This document shows, in pieces, positions 44,561-54,581 of a stretch of 64,000 nucleotides of DNA (its first letter is position 1; each line of letters starts with the position of its first letter). The notes under the pieces were generated by a model. The model was not told where the DNA came from, made no database searches, and saw nothing but the letters and a program-made list of their open reading frames with translations. The stretch is from Casuarina equisetifolia (taxonomy: Eukaryota; Streptophyta; Magnoliopsida; Fagales; Casuarinaceae). The position numbers and the translations under genes are program-made. The stretch spans positions 26,115,491-26,179,490 of the forward strand of contig CM052361.1 of assembly GCA_028551475.1 (NCBI GenBank). Direction: 5' to 3'.

Positions 44561-44769
44561 TTCCTTTTTTTTGGGACATGTTTTGGGTATTACTTCCAAC
44601 GAGCAAGGTTAGCCCAAAAAACGGACGAAGGGAAGGGAAAAAGGACGACAGACAAGCCCCAAAAAACGAACAGCAAGAGGATTTGGAAAGGATAAGGAAG
44701 GAGGAAGCAGCCGAAAAAAGAAGAGAGAGAGAAGGGTATATGGGAAAAAGGAAATTATGAGGCGTGCGA

Positions 44770-45010
44770 TTAACAAGGATCAGCAAGAGGCTCATATCTT
44801 CCTCAGTCAGCTCAACTTGAGATCAATAGATGGCCACGGCCAATGGCTTCAATCCCGAGGACCCCTACTATACGGGAGTTCGGTCTATGCAAGTGCAATA
44901 AGGTTTTACTGAAGGACTTTACCAGCTGGAGTGGAGCGCTCAAAATTGAAAAATTGGATGCACTGGAGTCCCTTCCATCGACGCTAGAAAAACTCGAACA
45001 ACTGGAGTTT
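44770..45010 (+). pseudogene. CNL LRR relic (middle repeats)
   Basis: Corresponds to CNL-2 LRR sequence at about 32930-33060. The frame PMASIPRTPTIREFGLCKCN followed by KVLLKDFTSW aligns with LVASLPRATILHKLVVSKCK followed by VLLEDLPAG. It then continues ALKIEKLDALESLPSTLEKL. No NBS or LRR end accompanies it. It abuts a thioesterase exon relic on the opposite strand, so this is a rearrangement junction. Confidence 0.6.
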
Positions 45011-45016
45011 TACAGA

Positions 45017-45106
45017 TCATCCGCCGTTCTCCGGTTTGAACTCCACTGCAACTGCAGTCAAATTTGGTCCGCTTCTTACGACCAAGCCGTCAAAAATCAC
45101 CTCCTC
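45017..45106 (-). pseudogene. Broken thioesterase exon 3 copy
   Basis: On the minus strand TATGCACAG precedes an open 29-codon stretch containing VIFDGLVVRSGPNLTAVAVE. It aligns with exon 3 of the intact gene just upstream (LIVDASVVKGGRNLTSVAVE). It then hits a TGA at 45017-45019 after FKPENGG. The splice acceptor position is the same. Exons 1 and 2 and the end of exon 3 are absent here, so it is a truncated paralogue. Confidence 0.6.
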
Positions 45107-45408
45107 CTGTGCATAGAAAACAGTCCCCTTTCACTTCTGGGGCTTCTGGGATTGTTCACAAAAGAAAAAGAAGTCCTTTTCGGTTAAAGAGAAGCTCAAG
45201 TTGCTTCTGTCATAAAGAAAAAACTTAAAACAATTACTTCCACCCAAGCGTTTATGGTTCCAGAATTTCCCCATTTCCATTTCCTACATTCTATTCCTCC
45301 GCAACGAAGCAGATCTTGGATACATGATTCAAAGAAAAAGAAGAATGATTAAGATTGTAATGTGTTTCACAGACACTTTAGAAGGTGAAGATTTTGACCA
45401 CCAACATT

Positions 45409-46912
45409 TCATAGCTTGGCAATGGGCATATTGAAGAATGTAGCACGAGCTGTGTAGAATAACTGCCCCGTTTTCTTCAGCTTGAACTCCACTGCCACTG
45501 AAGTCAAATTTCTTCCACCCTTCACAACGGAGGCGTCGACTATCAACTCTGCCTGTATGCAAAAAAAGTTAAACATTACTAAAAGTTGAAAAGGCAAAAC
45601 AGAACAGAAAGCATTATAACTTAAAAGATTTCAGTAAATCACAACCATGAGATGTTGATAGGTATATGCTAATAGAAAACACTCAAAAGAACTACTGAGA
45701 GAGTACATGACAAGCAGATTGTAGATCGGAAACACAAATTCAAAGAAGCATGCCATTCATAAACTCTTAGAAGTTTAAACCTCTTCAACTTCATATGCTA
45801 CGTGGAACAGAAAACCAGATTCCAATGCGACAAATTCTCACAAAAATAAGCATTCTAAATCTGGAGCTTTTGGGATATGACAGAAGTCCCGTATGCAACA
45901 CAGCAAAGTACGACTGGAGAATCCGAAAAGGAAACAAACTCACATCCTTTGGAGCAGCGGAGAGGTAGGAAATGCTCAGCTCCCCAAGAAAAATTTCCTT
46001 ATCCTCGGCCACCACGGTTCTGGCACAGGCGATTGCCAGAGTCTCGGCAACAACTGCAACAGCCCCTCCATTAAGTGAACCATGATTGTTCTGTACACCC
46101 AAGAAAAACACTCATCAATCATTCGAAAGAGTAGTACGTCAGAATAATCATTTTCCATCGGACTTTTGAGATAGATGATAACTTCAAAGAGAAAAGAAAA
46201 AACAGTACAGATGTCACGATCTCCGGTTGTCTTCCAGAGGACGACAACCAGACACCGGCATATAAGGTGTACAAACGTGATAGTCAGGAGGAAATCATAT
46301 CGAGAGATGTAGACAATAACCAGAGGAAGAGGACCCCAGAAAGATAAATTCTTTGAGGGTTAAGAAAGAAAATTACAATCTCCATAAACGTAGGAATGAT
46401 TTGTTTTACCATAAAAGCTCCTCAACATTCATTAGATTTGTTGTACGTGTCTGTTGTTGAATCTCCATTGAACGTCACAACTCTAACCATAATGATATAG
46501 TGTCATCTTAGTAGAGGTGTTGTATTGTTCTATGCGGATGATACAGTTAAAACTTTCATAAAAGAAAAAGAGTTTTCAGTCCAATTCCTAGGACCAAGAT
46601 CGTAGAACCGAGAAAATATAAACGAACCATGGAAAAGGAAGGAAAGAGAAGATGGAAGAGAGTTACTAGAATAGGAGCTTTGATGGTAAATAAGCAGGTG
46701 ACTCGGCCACGTAGAACCCGATCTGGCTTGAGGAAGGCGCGAACCAGGTCGGAGTGGAAGTCCTTGGAATTGCAATTATCAGGGATATCATCGGAGACTC
46801 CCAGCATTCGGAGGAAATCTGTTGTCGCCGTTACATGTTCCGGAATTTCCACCGCTATCTTTGCAGATGAAGACAGTACTTCTTTGAGACTACTATCTGA
46901 GGGCCTCTCCAT
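45409..46912 (-). CDS. Hotdog-fold acyl-CoA thioesterase 13-like, 3 exons
   Basis: Predicted 178-aa protein of the plant PaaI/THEM2-type hotdog thioesterase family, which hydrolyses acyl-CoA or related thioesters. Cell location cannot be read. Exon 1 is 46667-46912 (82 codons, start MERPSDSSLKEVLSSSAK in a GACCATGG context). Exon 2 is 45944-46090 (49 codons: NNHGSLNGGAVAVVAETLAI, then FLGELSISYLSAAPKD). Exon 3 is 45409-45552 (47 codons plus stop: LIVDASVVKGGRNLTSVAVE, ending TARATFFNMPIAKL). Introns have GTAACT..TGTACAG and GTGAGT..CATACAG borders, all phase 0, so the joined frame is open. Family members usually have HGG in the substrate-pocket loop; here it reads NGG. It is the only protein gene in the window without a visible lesion. 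Its role next to R genes is unknown. Confidence 0.78.
45553..45943 (-). other. Thioesterase intron 2
   Basis: 391 bp, GTGAGTTTG donor after GAT and GCATACAG acceptor, phase 0. Confidence 0.7.
46091..46666 (-). other. Thioesterase intron 1
   Basis: 576 bp, GTAACTCTC donor after CTA and GGGTGTACAG acceptor, phase 0. Confidence 0.7.
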
Positions 46913-46969
46913 GGTCTCCCTGTCTGGTTCACTCTCTATTGCTACCTATTGATTTCTTCAGTGTAGCTA

Positions 46970-48070
46970 AACCATAGCACCCTTGCAGAGTCTGGAAATG
47001 AAAGTACAGCCCGAATAGCCAAGGGTCTCTGGGGGAATCTTAGGAAACGTAAAAGAGAATTGGTAAAAGATAGTCATATTTTTTATACATTTTTTTTTCC
47101 TTTTTAAAATATAGTCATATAACATTGCATGGTTTTTGCAACATGTTTAATGTGCATTCCAATAACCCCTACAAATTCCTCCTAAAAGTCCATCATTATA
47201 CAATCAATTTATTCACAAGGGTGAGCTGGCAATGATATTTGTTCTCATTGAATGTTAGAACTAGAATATTTTTTCTATCTTTTTTTTTTTATCCTTTCTC
47301 TTTTCACATCTGAAAGTATTTAAAAAATACAAAATTCAAGCAAAAAGGACATGAGAAAATGACCATAAAGCTAAGACAATCCATGAAAAAATGGGAGAGA
47401 TACTAGATTTTTTGGTCATTGTTTTGTATCATCGTCCTAAAGAAACTCGGCATCCAATTGCCTTATGCATGAATCATCATTAGCTAATTCATTTTGCTAT
47501 GTAAGATTTTGTTTCCTTCAGTTTTTTTTGTTTTAGTTTCCTTTTTTCTTTCGGCGGTAGGGTGTTAATGGTCTCATTTCTTCCAAGAAGGAACGCTTAG
47601 ACTTCTCAATATCTGAGCCTGCTTCTTGCTCCAGTGTTTGGATGTTCACAAAAAAAGACCCTGCTCTCAGTTGTCCGTGTAATCACCATGAAAACATAGC
47701 CAAAGCTTCAACAACTCTTTGCATGTTTGGTGTGAGAGAACAACAAAGTAATGGCATAAGAAAGGGATCTTATTTTAAAAAGAAACTGAGAAAGATATGC
47801 TTCTTCTCGGAACCTCGAGAGACTTAGAAAGATGCGTCTTCATGTGCCGTCGTGACAAGCTTTATTTGCAGAACAACCGGGTAGGCGTGGGTGGGATTTG
47901 GTAGACGGAGATCTAAAGAGATGAATAGGCCTGGAGGTGACTGGTTTATGGGCAAGCACATGCAAATTTGTTGCGTAAAACTGAGTTTTGGTTGACAAAG
48001 ATTGTAGAGGTGGCCTCCTTTGCCAGTAGAAAGTAGAAGTCGGGCTCAAATTCGTCGTCAGAAAGGCCAG
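46970..48070. repeat. Flanking-module mosaic
   Basis: 47040-47080 (GTAAAAGAGAATTGGTAAAAGATA) and 47570-47750 (TTCTTCCAAGAAGGAACGC, CTTCAACAACTCTTTGCATG) match other flanking repeats at 9550, 11090 and 50230. The rest is AT-rich. An 85-residue minus-strand frame at 47840-48097 has no recognisable domain. Confidence 0.4.
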
Positions 48071-48410
48071 ATATAAATTTCTTTCAATCTTGATCATTCA
48101 TTCACTACGCTCATTGATGCAGGATATATAAAACAAATGAGATGGCAAATAATTGCTACAATTTCATTAAATAAATAAATCATTTTATTTTTTAATACAA
48201 AAGCAAACCGACATGAATGTTAAAGAAAACAAACAAGGACAATGAGCCTTTCTTGTCACCGGGGTTCTTTTCTTACGACAAAAGAATACTGTACAATAAA
48301 TACAAACAATACGTGAGGCAGCTTGTTGATCATCACCCAATCCCCTTCTTCCACCTCGCTCCACTGTGAACGCTCCTGCTGAGGTTCCAGCTAGCTGTCC
48401 CAAGTCCAAG
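48071..48410. repeat. Duplicated segment D, copy 2
   Basis: Partner of 10669-10990, here without the ~385-bp insertion that precedes copy 1. Confidence 0.45.
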
Positions 48411-48535
48411 GCCCTGCCCCGTCATGCACGAAGACAGAAATCTTAAAAGAAGTGACAAAACCCTGTATCCGGTATATTCCTGCTACGTTAGGTAAATGAG
48501 AAAGAAGAGTCGTCCACAGAGGCAGCAGCAAATTG

Positions 48536-48830
48536 TGCCTTGTCAGAATATCAACCGATGACTTGAATTTAGAAATGGTTTGAAGTGACTTGTTAAAAGG
48601 AAATGTGAAAATATGATTATTTTCCTCTTGTATTCGTGTTGAAGAGAGAAAAAGAAGAAAATGGGTTTTTTCTTTTTTCCCTGTTTGTTGATAACGACGA
48701 GTACGACGTAGAAGTCGTTGGTGAAAAACTGTACGACGTAGCCTCGTCGTACGAAAACATCTTCAAAATACACTCCTAAAACTCCAATTCCGTTTCATCC
48801 TGGATGCCATCCGTTCATTGATTGACGTCT
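48536..48830 (+). repeat. Flanking module, third copy of 8747/22050 type
   Basis: GAATATCAACCGATGACTTG, GGTTTGAAGTGACTTGTTAA, GACGTAGAAGTCGTTGGTGA and TCCTGGATGCCATCCGTTCA, in the same order as at 22060-22370. Confidence 0.55.
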
Positions 48831-50080
48831 CCATCGATGAAGTAATCCATAGAAAATCTGTCACTCTTGCATGATAACTCTTCAGATGTTTATTAAGTTC
48901 ATGAAATTTTTCTTGAATCTCAATTACCCCCTAAAAGTCTATTGTTACCATCTCCTGCTCTTCGAAGAAATCACGAGGGGAGACCGAAGCTAGAAACGAT
49001 GTTCGTTCTCGGTAGCTCTTCGAACGAGACATATTTTATCCCTCCTTTTACATCTGAAATTATGATAAAGTTCGAACAAGACATGAAAAAAATAATTTAA
49101 TGTTATAAAATTTATTTGCTTCTTAAAATTGACTAAAAAATAAGAAAATTTTCTTTTAGTTTTATATATTAAAAAAATATGTGTGTGTTTGTTCTCTTAC
49201 TTTACTCTTTCTTTTTTAGGTTAATAATCATATCTCACAAAAATACAAAGAACAATGCACCAAACTAACCCTTGAAAAAGTAGAATTGAAAAGCCTACAA
49301 ACCAAATTCTCAACTCAAGCACACTTGTGTTGAGAAAACAAAAATACAATGGTTCATATACATGTGTAACCCTATGAATGCTTCTAATTTCCTAGACCAA
49401 GTTACTCGTTTTCAAAAACATTCTTAGATGAGTTTGATAAAAAGCCTAATTTATCAAAAACATGTACATCTAAATTATTATGGCTATGATTTGTTAAACT
49501 GTCTACATCAAAATTTTCCTCTCTAAAAATGTGTTAAACCATAGTATGGGAGGGCAACAAACTAACACAATGTCGTAACACATATTCCAAGTATCATGGT
49601 GGTTTCGAATGAAGTGGCATGCATTGCATCAAATAAAAAAAATCAGATTCAATAATGTGAAAAGTTGGTTTATGGCATGACATTCTCTCAATTATATTGT
49701 TTCAACAAATCATTTATTCAAAAGTATTTTTCAAAAATATCCTTATCCTCATAAAAATGCCTATCTTGATCTTGAACTCTAATCTCATCCATAATCAAAA
49801 TTTAATTTAATAATATAATGGCTTTTCTCTTTTAATTTTCAAACAATATTTAAATAATGTAAGACTTTAAAACATTATTTTGGAGTTATCATAAAAAAAT
49901 TACAAAGGTTAACAATAAAAGCTTCTTAAGCCTCCAAGATTATACTAGCACAACGGATTTTTATTTGGTCATAGCTCGTCTCAAAATAATCGAGAATGAT
50001 AATATACACATAAATTGCTAGACATGAAGTTTTATATTGCACAAAATGACCAATTCTTTGGAAGTTTCACGAGCTACGAA
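48831..50080. other. AT-rich intergenic stretch
   Basis: About 1.2 kb of AT-rich DNA without a recognised gene or repeat. Confidence 0.4.
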
Positions 50081-50159
50081 GTTTATGCACATGGAAGCAG
50101 TCTAACTTCCATAACGAAAGCAAAATCAACAAGTAAGGACTCTAGGAAAGAATGAAAAC

Positions 50160-51300
50160 GGAGAGGAAATGGAAGTAAAAGAACCATGACATAGATCATG
50201 CCTAATACACATATAGAAGGACAATCATCGTTTTTACATCCAGTTTCTTCGAAGAAGTAATGGTCAAACTTCTCAACACATGAGCCTTTTAGTTGCTCTA
50301 GTGTTTGGATAATCACAAGAAAGTTTCTGGTCTTAGATGTCACAAGTGATCACCATCATCGCAGAGTCAAAGTTTCAACAAGTCTTTGCATTTGAACAAA
50401 TAATACTACAGTTATAACATAAAAAGTGATTTCAGTTCAAAAGGCAACTGAAAACGAGAAGGTATTTTTGTTGTTTCTACTTAATGAATACTCCTCTATA
50501 AAGGACTTCTCAAACGCATGTACATATTCATCAAGTTCAGCAAATGCTTTATGAGTTGTTAAATCTTTGAGGTTGTAGAATCGACTAATGGATCCCTCAG
50601 ATCATGAAGACCACAGGTTCGTCCGTGACTGACAAGCTAAAGTAGCATGTGAGAGCCTTTAGCATGTGAGAGAGTGCAGTTCAAGTTGGAATTGAAAATC
50701 CAGATCAGGCGCGTAGGGTATTCACAGTCTTGAGGTAATTCTTTCGTAATGTAAAACAAAATTAGTAAAAGATACTCATATATTATACAGTTTTTATAAA
50801 AGAGTGTGAGGTAAAAACAAGTTTTTTTCTTTGGGACGGGGAAAGATGAGCTGTCTCGGACTGTGTAAGAGACTTGAAAAGACAGGCTTGCAGAAAAGGT
50901 AGGTTCGAGAGTTGGCAAGGAGAGATCATAGGGACGGGGGACAAGACACTCATTAAATATAATATTTGCGTCGTTTTGTGGAAGAAAAAGAAAAATAATA
51001 GTTTTCTCTCGGGTAGCGAAAGAGACGAGCTCCCCTCCCGAGCAAATGTGAGAGTTTAGAAGCTGGATCGGTGGAAAGGACGACTTACATCTCGTCTTGG
51101 GACGGTAAAAGAGGGCTGTTAAAATAAATTGATATCATGTATTATTATAAAGCTTTTGTAAAATAGAACGAGAGAATAAAAGCAATTTTTTCTAAATATA
51201 AATTCTCCGACAGTGTGCGAGTGTTGAGATGAGTTAACGGGCAGAGAGTTCAGCACATGGGATTATCGGAAAATGAGAGATTTAAAAAAAAAAAAAAGAA
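50160..51300. repeat. R-gene flanking modules
   Basis: Ordered match to 9030-9700 and 23130-24020: a GGACAATCATCGTTTTTAC-like segment, TTCTTCGAAGAAGTAATG, TTCAAAAGGCAACTGAAAA, GAGCTGTCTCGGACTGTGTA, GACGAGCTCCCCTCCCGAGC. No gene is supported. Confidence 0.45.
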
Positions 51301-51589
51301 GAAATATGTTGGAAAGAATAAAAATAGAAAAACTTGTTCGAAAAGCAGGGTTTTTCAACTTTTAAATAAGAACTTGATTTTGGCCCTTTCTTCTGTTTTA
51401 TGGTGATAAAAACAAACGTTAGTAAAATGGTTGTTTTTTTACATATCCCTGCTTACTTTCTTTTATTATTTTCGTTATGAATATGCTAGTAATATAGACT
51501 ACCGTGTTAAAATCTAAGAAAACAATACGTTTGAAGTACTTTTTTTTAAAAATAAGATTATAAGTTTTGGAGTTGCACACCACCCTCAA

Positions 51590-51968
51590 GTGGAGGAACG
51601 CGATGGAATCTTGTCCGCCTGATTAAGGGTTGCTCTAAACGAAACCTGAGGATTGTACAAGTTCCGGCTGCATTTTCTTGGACTACATGGTCCTATTGCA
51701 AGGTAGGGTAGGCCTTCAAGAGCGTATCCATGTGCTGCTTTCTTCGAAGTTTGGAACTAAACAAATCAATCCTCCCCACTTTACACTAATTAATTGTGTT
51801 TACGCGTACATCAGCCTCGTCGATCCCACCCTCAAGTTGACCGTTGTCCTCTACGATCGGGACATCCTTCTTCTTTGGTGGGGAATAAGGATCCCTTGCA
51901 ATCTTAGTGCTTCCCTGCCGATTGCAATCACTTTCCTTCATTTCCTCTCAATTTCCGAAGCAAATAGA
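51590..51968 (+). promoter_or_regulatory. Orphan CNL 5' flank
   Basis: Closely matches the CNL-2 (24540-24890) and CNL-3 (54290-54575) upstream regions: GCAAGGTAGGGTAGGCCTT, ACTAATTAATTGTGTTTACG, GTTGACCGTTGTCCTCTACGA, CTTCTTTGGTGG, CCTTGCAATCTTAGTGCTTC and TTTCCGAAGC. The following ATGGCYGAGGT start is missing; sequence changes at about 51968 to retroelement-like DNA. The gene body has been lost or displaced. Confidence 0.6.
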
Positions 51969-51969
51969 A

Positions 51970-52830
51970 TGTGTGAGAAGGGGAAAGGCGTCTATCACGC
52001 AATTCGTGGTCACCAGGGGCATCAACAAGCGTTTGACAGCAGAAAAGAGTGAACGTCAATAGCCGCTACATCAGCTCTATTCCAGAAGTTGTGTTAGTTT
52101 GCATTTGTTGTCGCCATTGCGGCGGATAGAATAAATTTTTTGTGCATTTCCTATTATGTCCCTATCTATTGAGGAGAAGAGTAAAATGTCTTCGTGTTTA
52201 ATGTGTGAAAGGGTTGTAAAGTTTGTATGAATACCCCCTATGTAATCAAATAAACAGCAAAAAAATTTCAGACTTTTCCTTGTATGAGACATGCTTCAAA
52301 ATAGGAAAGAAGCGAAACACACAATGCTGGTGGGAGAAGGATTTCCCACTGTAGGCAAATCACCAAGTCACTCGCACCCTCACTTGTCACACTCCAAAGT
52401 GGTATCAAAGCCAGCCACCATAGCTAAGCAACACCAGGTTTGTGGAGATGACATCAACCAAAAACTAACGTTGTCGATGGACCAGATGTAGCAGTTATAA
52501 AATATGTTCATTGGCCTCAACAACAAGGTCGATAGAATGCATCAGGTAGTCAATGGGAAGGAAGTCTCGAACAACCATTCAGGAGGTAATCGAACTAACC
52601 GTTGGCTATGGTTTTCAGGTGTCATTCTATGTCAAAGCTTGACTTCCCGAAATTTGATGGGAGTAAGGACCCAGTACGATGGGTTAGCAAGGCAACTTAA
52701 TATTTTGAGTGCCATCAAACACTCGATGATGAGAATGTGTTGTTAGCTTTTTGGAGTTATGAGAAAGATATAACACCTATTGAAGGATGAGAATGAAGGT
52801 GTGCATATTACTTGGGATTTGTTCAGTTGT
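51970..52830 (+). mobile_element. Gypsy-like retroelement fragment
   Basis: A TGGTATCAAAGCC primer-site-like sequence lies at 52400-52412. From 52635 a frame reads KLDFPKFDGSKDPVRWVSKA, then a stop, then YFECHQTLDDENVLLAF, and later DENEGVHITWDLF in another frame. This resembles the N-terminal part of plant Ty3/gypsy gag. The region before the primer site may be a degraded LTR, but no second LTR is seen. No protease or RT follows, so it is a truncated relic. Confidence 0.45.
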
Positions 52831-52981
52831 GCACGGTTGAAAACAAAAATACGTCAGCCACCGTGAAAAAATTAGTGTCTCTCTTTGCTATTTGTGATTG
52901 TTTTAACTTGCTGTTTATACTTACCTTTTGTGGTTTATTTGATTCTGTTGTATGTGTTTTAAATAGATTATTCTAGACATA

Positions 52982-53048
52982 CTTTAGAAAACCAATTCAA
53001 CCCCCACCCTCTCTTTAGAAAACCAATTCAACACCCCCCACCCTCCCT
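52982..53048. repeat. Local tandem duplication, PPT-like
   Basis: TTTAGAAAACCAATTCAAC followed by C-rich CCCACCCTC occurs twice in succession. Sequence of this kind often marks the end of retrotransposon coding regions. Confidence 0.55.
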
Positions 53049-53599
53049 TTCTTGATTGGCCATTATACCTAACATCAATTTGCTAGATTTCACTTGAAGA
53101 TGGTTCAGTTGTGCATTGTTTGTTTGCTTCTCTCATTTTCAAAAATAAGTTCTACTGAATTTTTAGTTTCCTATCTTTCACATACTTTTCATTTAGTCAT
53201 TTGGTTTCTTTTATTTTAAATTATATTGAAGATTGACAATTTTCTATCTATGATATATTTTTCATACATTGTAGGATGCTCAATATATTTATCTTATAAT
53301 ATAAAATATTATAGTTTCCTTGTATAAGCCTTTATTTTTGTTCATATATAACTTCTTAGGTTAAACGTTTTCAACATAACTACACATCAAGAGTTCTTTT
53401 CTCGACAGTTTTATCTTCCTTTGTAATTACTTTTAATTTTGTTTGATTAATAAACAAGTTTTTCTTCCAAACGTGTAAGAGTTTATCAAATTTTTCATGT
53501 TGTAGGGTGCCAATGACCTTATTATCCATTACGTGACCTAGCTTTAAAATAAATGCCTTTTGAAGCTGTTGAATTATAAAGGTTGAAGGGCTAATTTAC

Positions 53600-54581
53600 G
53601 CCGGCATTAATCGTGCAGCCCTCAGGTTGACCCGTGACTGAGAGCTACTGTGAGAAATTCGGGCTCTACTTGACTGATTATGCCTTACTGTAAATTGGTT
53701 GCCCTCAAAAAGACCTGCACTTGTTCCACCTCTATTCTTTCACGATCATGTGGTCCTATTGAAGATCATGTCAGTGTAGGCCTTGAAGGTAATGTCTGTG
53801 TGGCCCTTTTGAAAGTTGGAACTAAACCAATCAGCTGGAATTGAAAATCCAGCACACGGTTTTTCTCTTTCAGAAACTCTGGGGGTAGTGTGAGATAGCA
53901 GGAGAGATAGGTTCGCAGTATAGACGCCGTCCCTCTCGGGCGGGGTAAGAGATTTTTGAACTGACTTGTTGATGGAAAATCTGAAAATGTGTTTCCTAAA
54001 AATCTGATTTTTGAACTCACTTGTTGAACTGGCACGTGAAGAGAAAATGGGGAGAAGGAGAATGGAAGTTTTCAATGTTGGAAAAGCGTAACATTTAAAA
54101 CGAAGGTCTGTGATACCTTATGAACCTACTAAACCACTGTTAAGGTCGACTAAACCTCTGTCAAAAAGGAGGAGCTTGAGCCCAACCAGCCATTGTGTTT
54201 TCTAAAAATTACAGATTAAACATCGAGTTGAACTCTTTGTCGATATCAAGACAATTTTAAAAGTAGAGTCCAAGTCTACGCGTTCCACCTCTGTTCTCTA
54301 CAATGACATGGTCCTATTGCATGGTAAGGCAGGCCTTGAAGATCACGTCCATGAGCTGTTTTGTTGAAATATGTATGTGGTCCTTCTAAATTTTGTTTCA
54401 AAGTTTGTACCAAGAAGATTAAGGTGTGATGCTAATTAATTGTGTTTACCCACACTCCAGTTGGCCGTTGTCCTCTATGATCAATATCTTCTTTGGTGGC
54501 AAGAAGGATACCTTGCAATCTTAGTGCTTCCCTGCTGTTTGCAAGTTTTCTTTTTTTCCTCTTGATTTCCGAAGCTGAAAC
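53600..54581 (+). promoter_or_regulatory. 5' flank of CNL-3
   Basis: Upstream sequence shared in part with 24590-24896, 51590-51968 and, near 53890-53990, with the relic at 4870-4980. It ends CTTGATTTCCGAAGCTGAAAC directly before the CNL-3 ATG. Promoter function is inferred from position and conservation only. Confidence 0.45.

Noticed and set aside
44578..44760. Highly charged 60-codon frame (KEEAAEKRREREG)
   Set aside because: Purine-rich low-complexity DNA next to an R-gene tail fragment; no start context or homologue.
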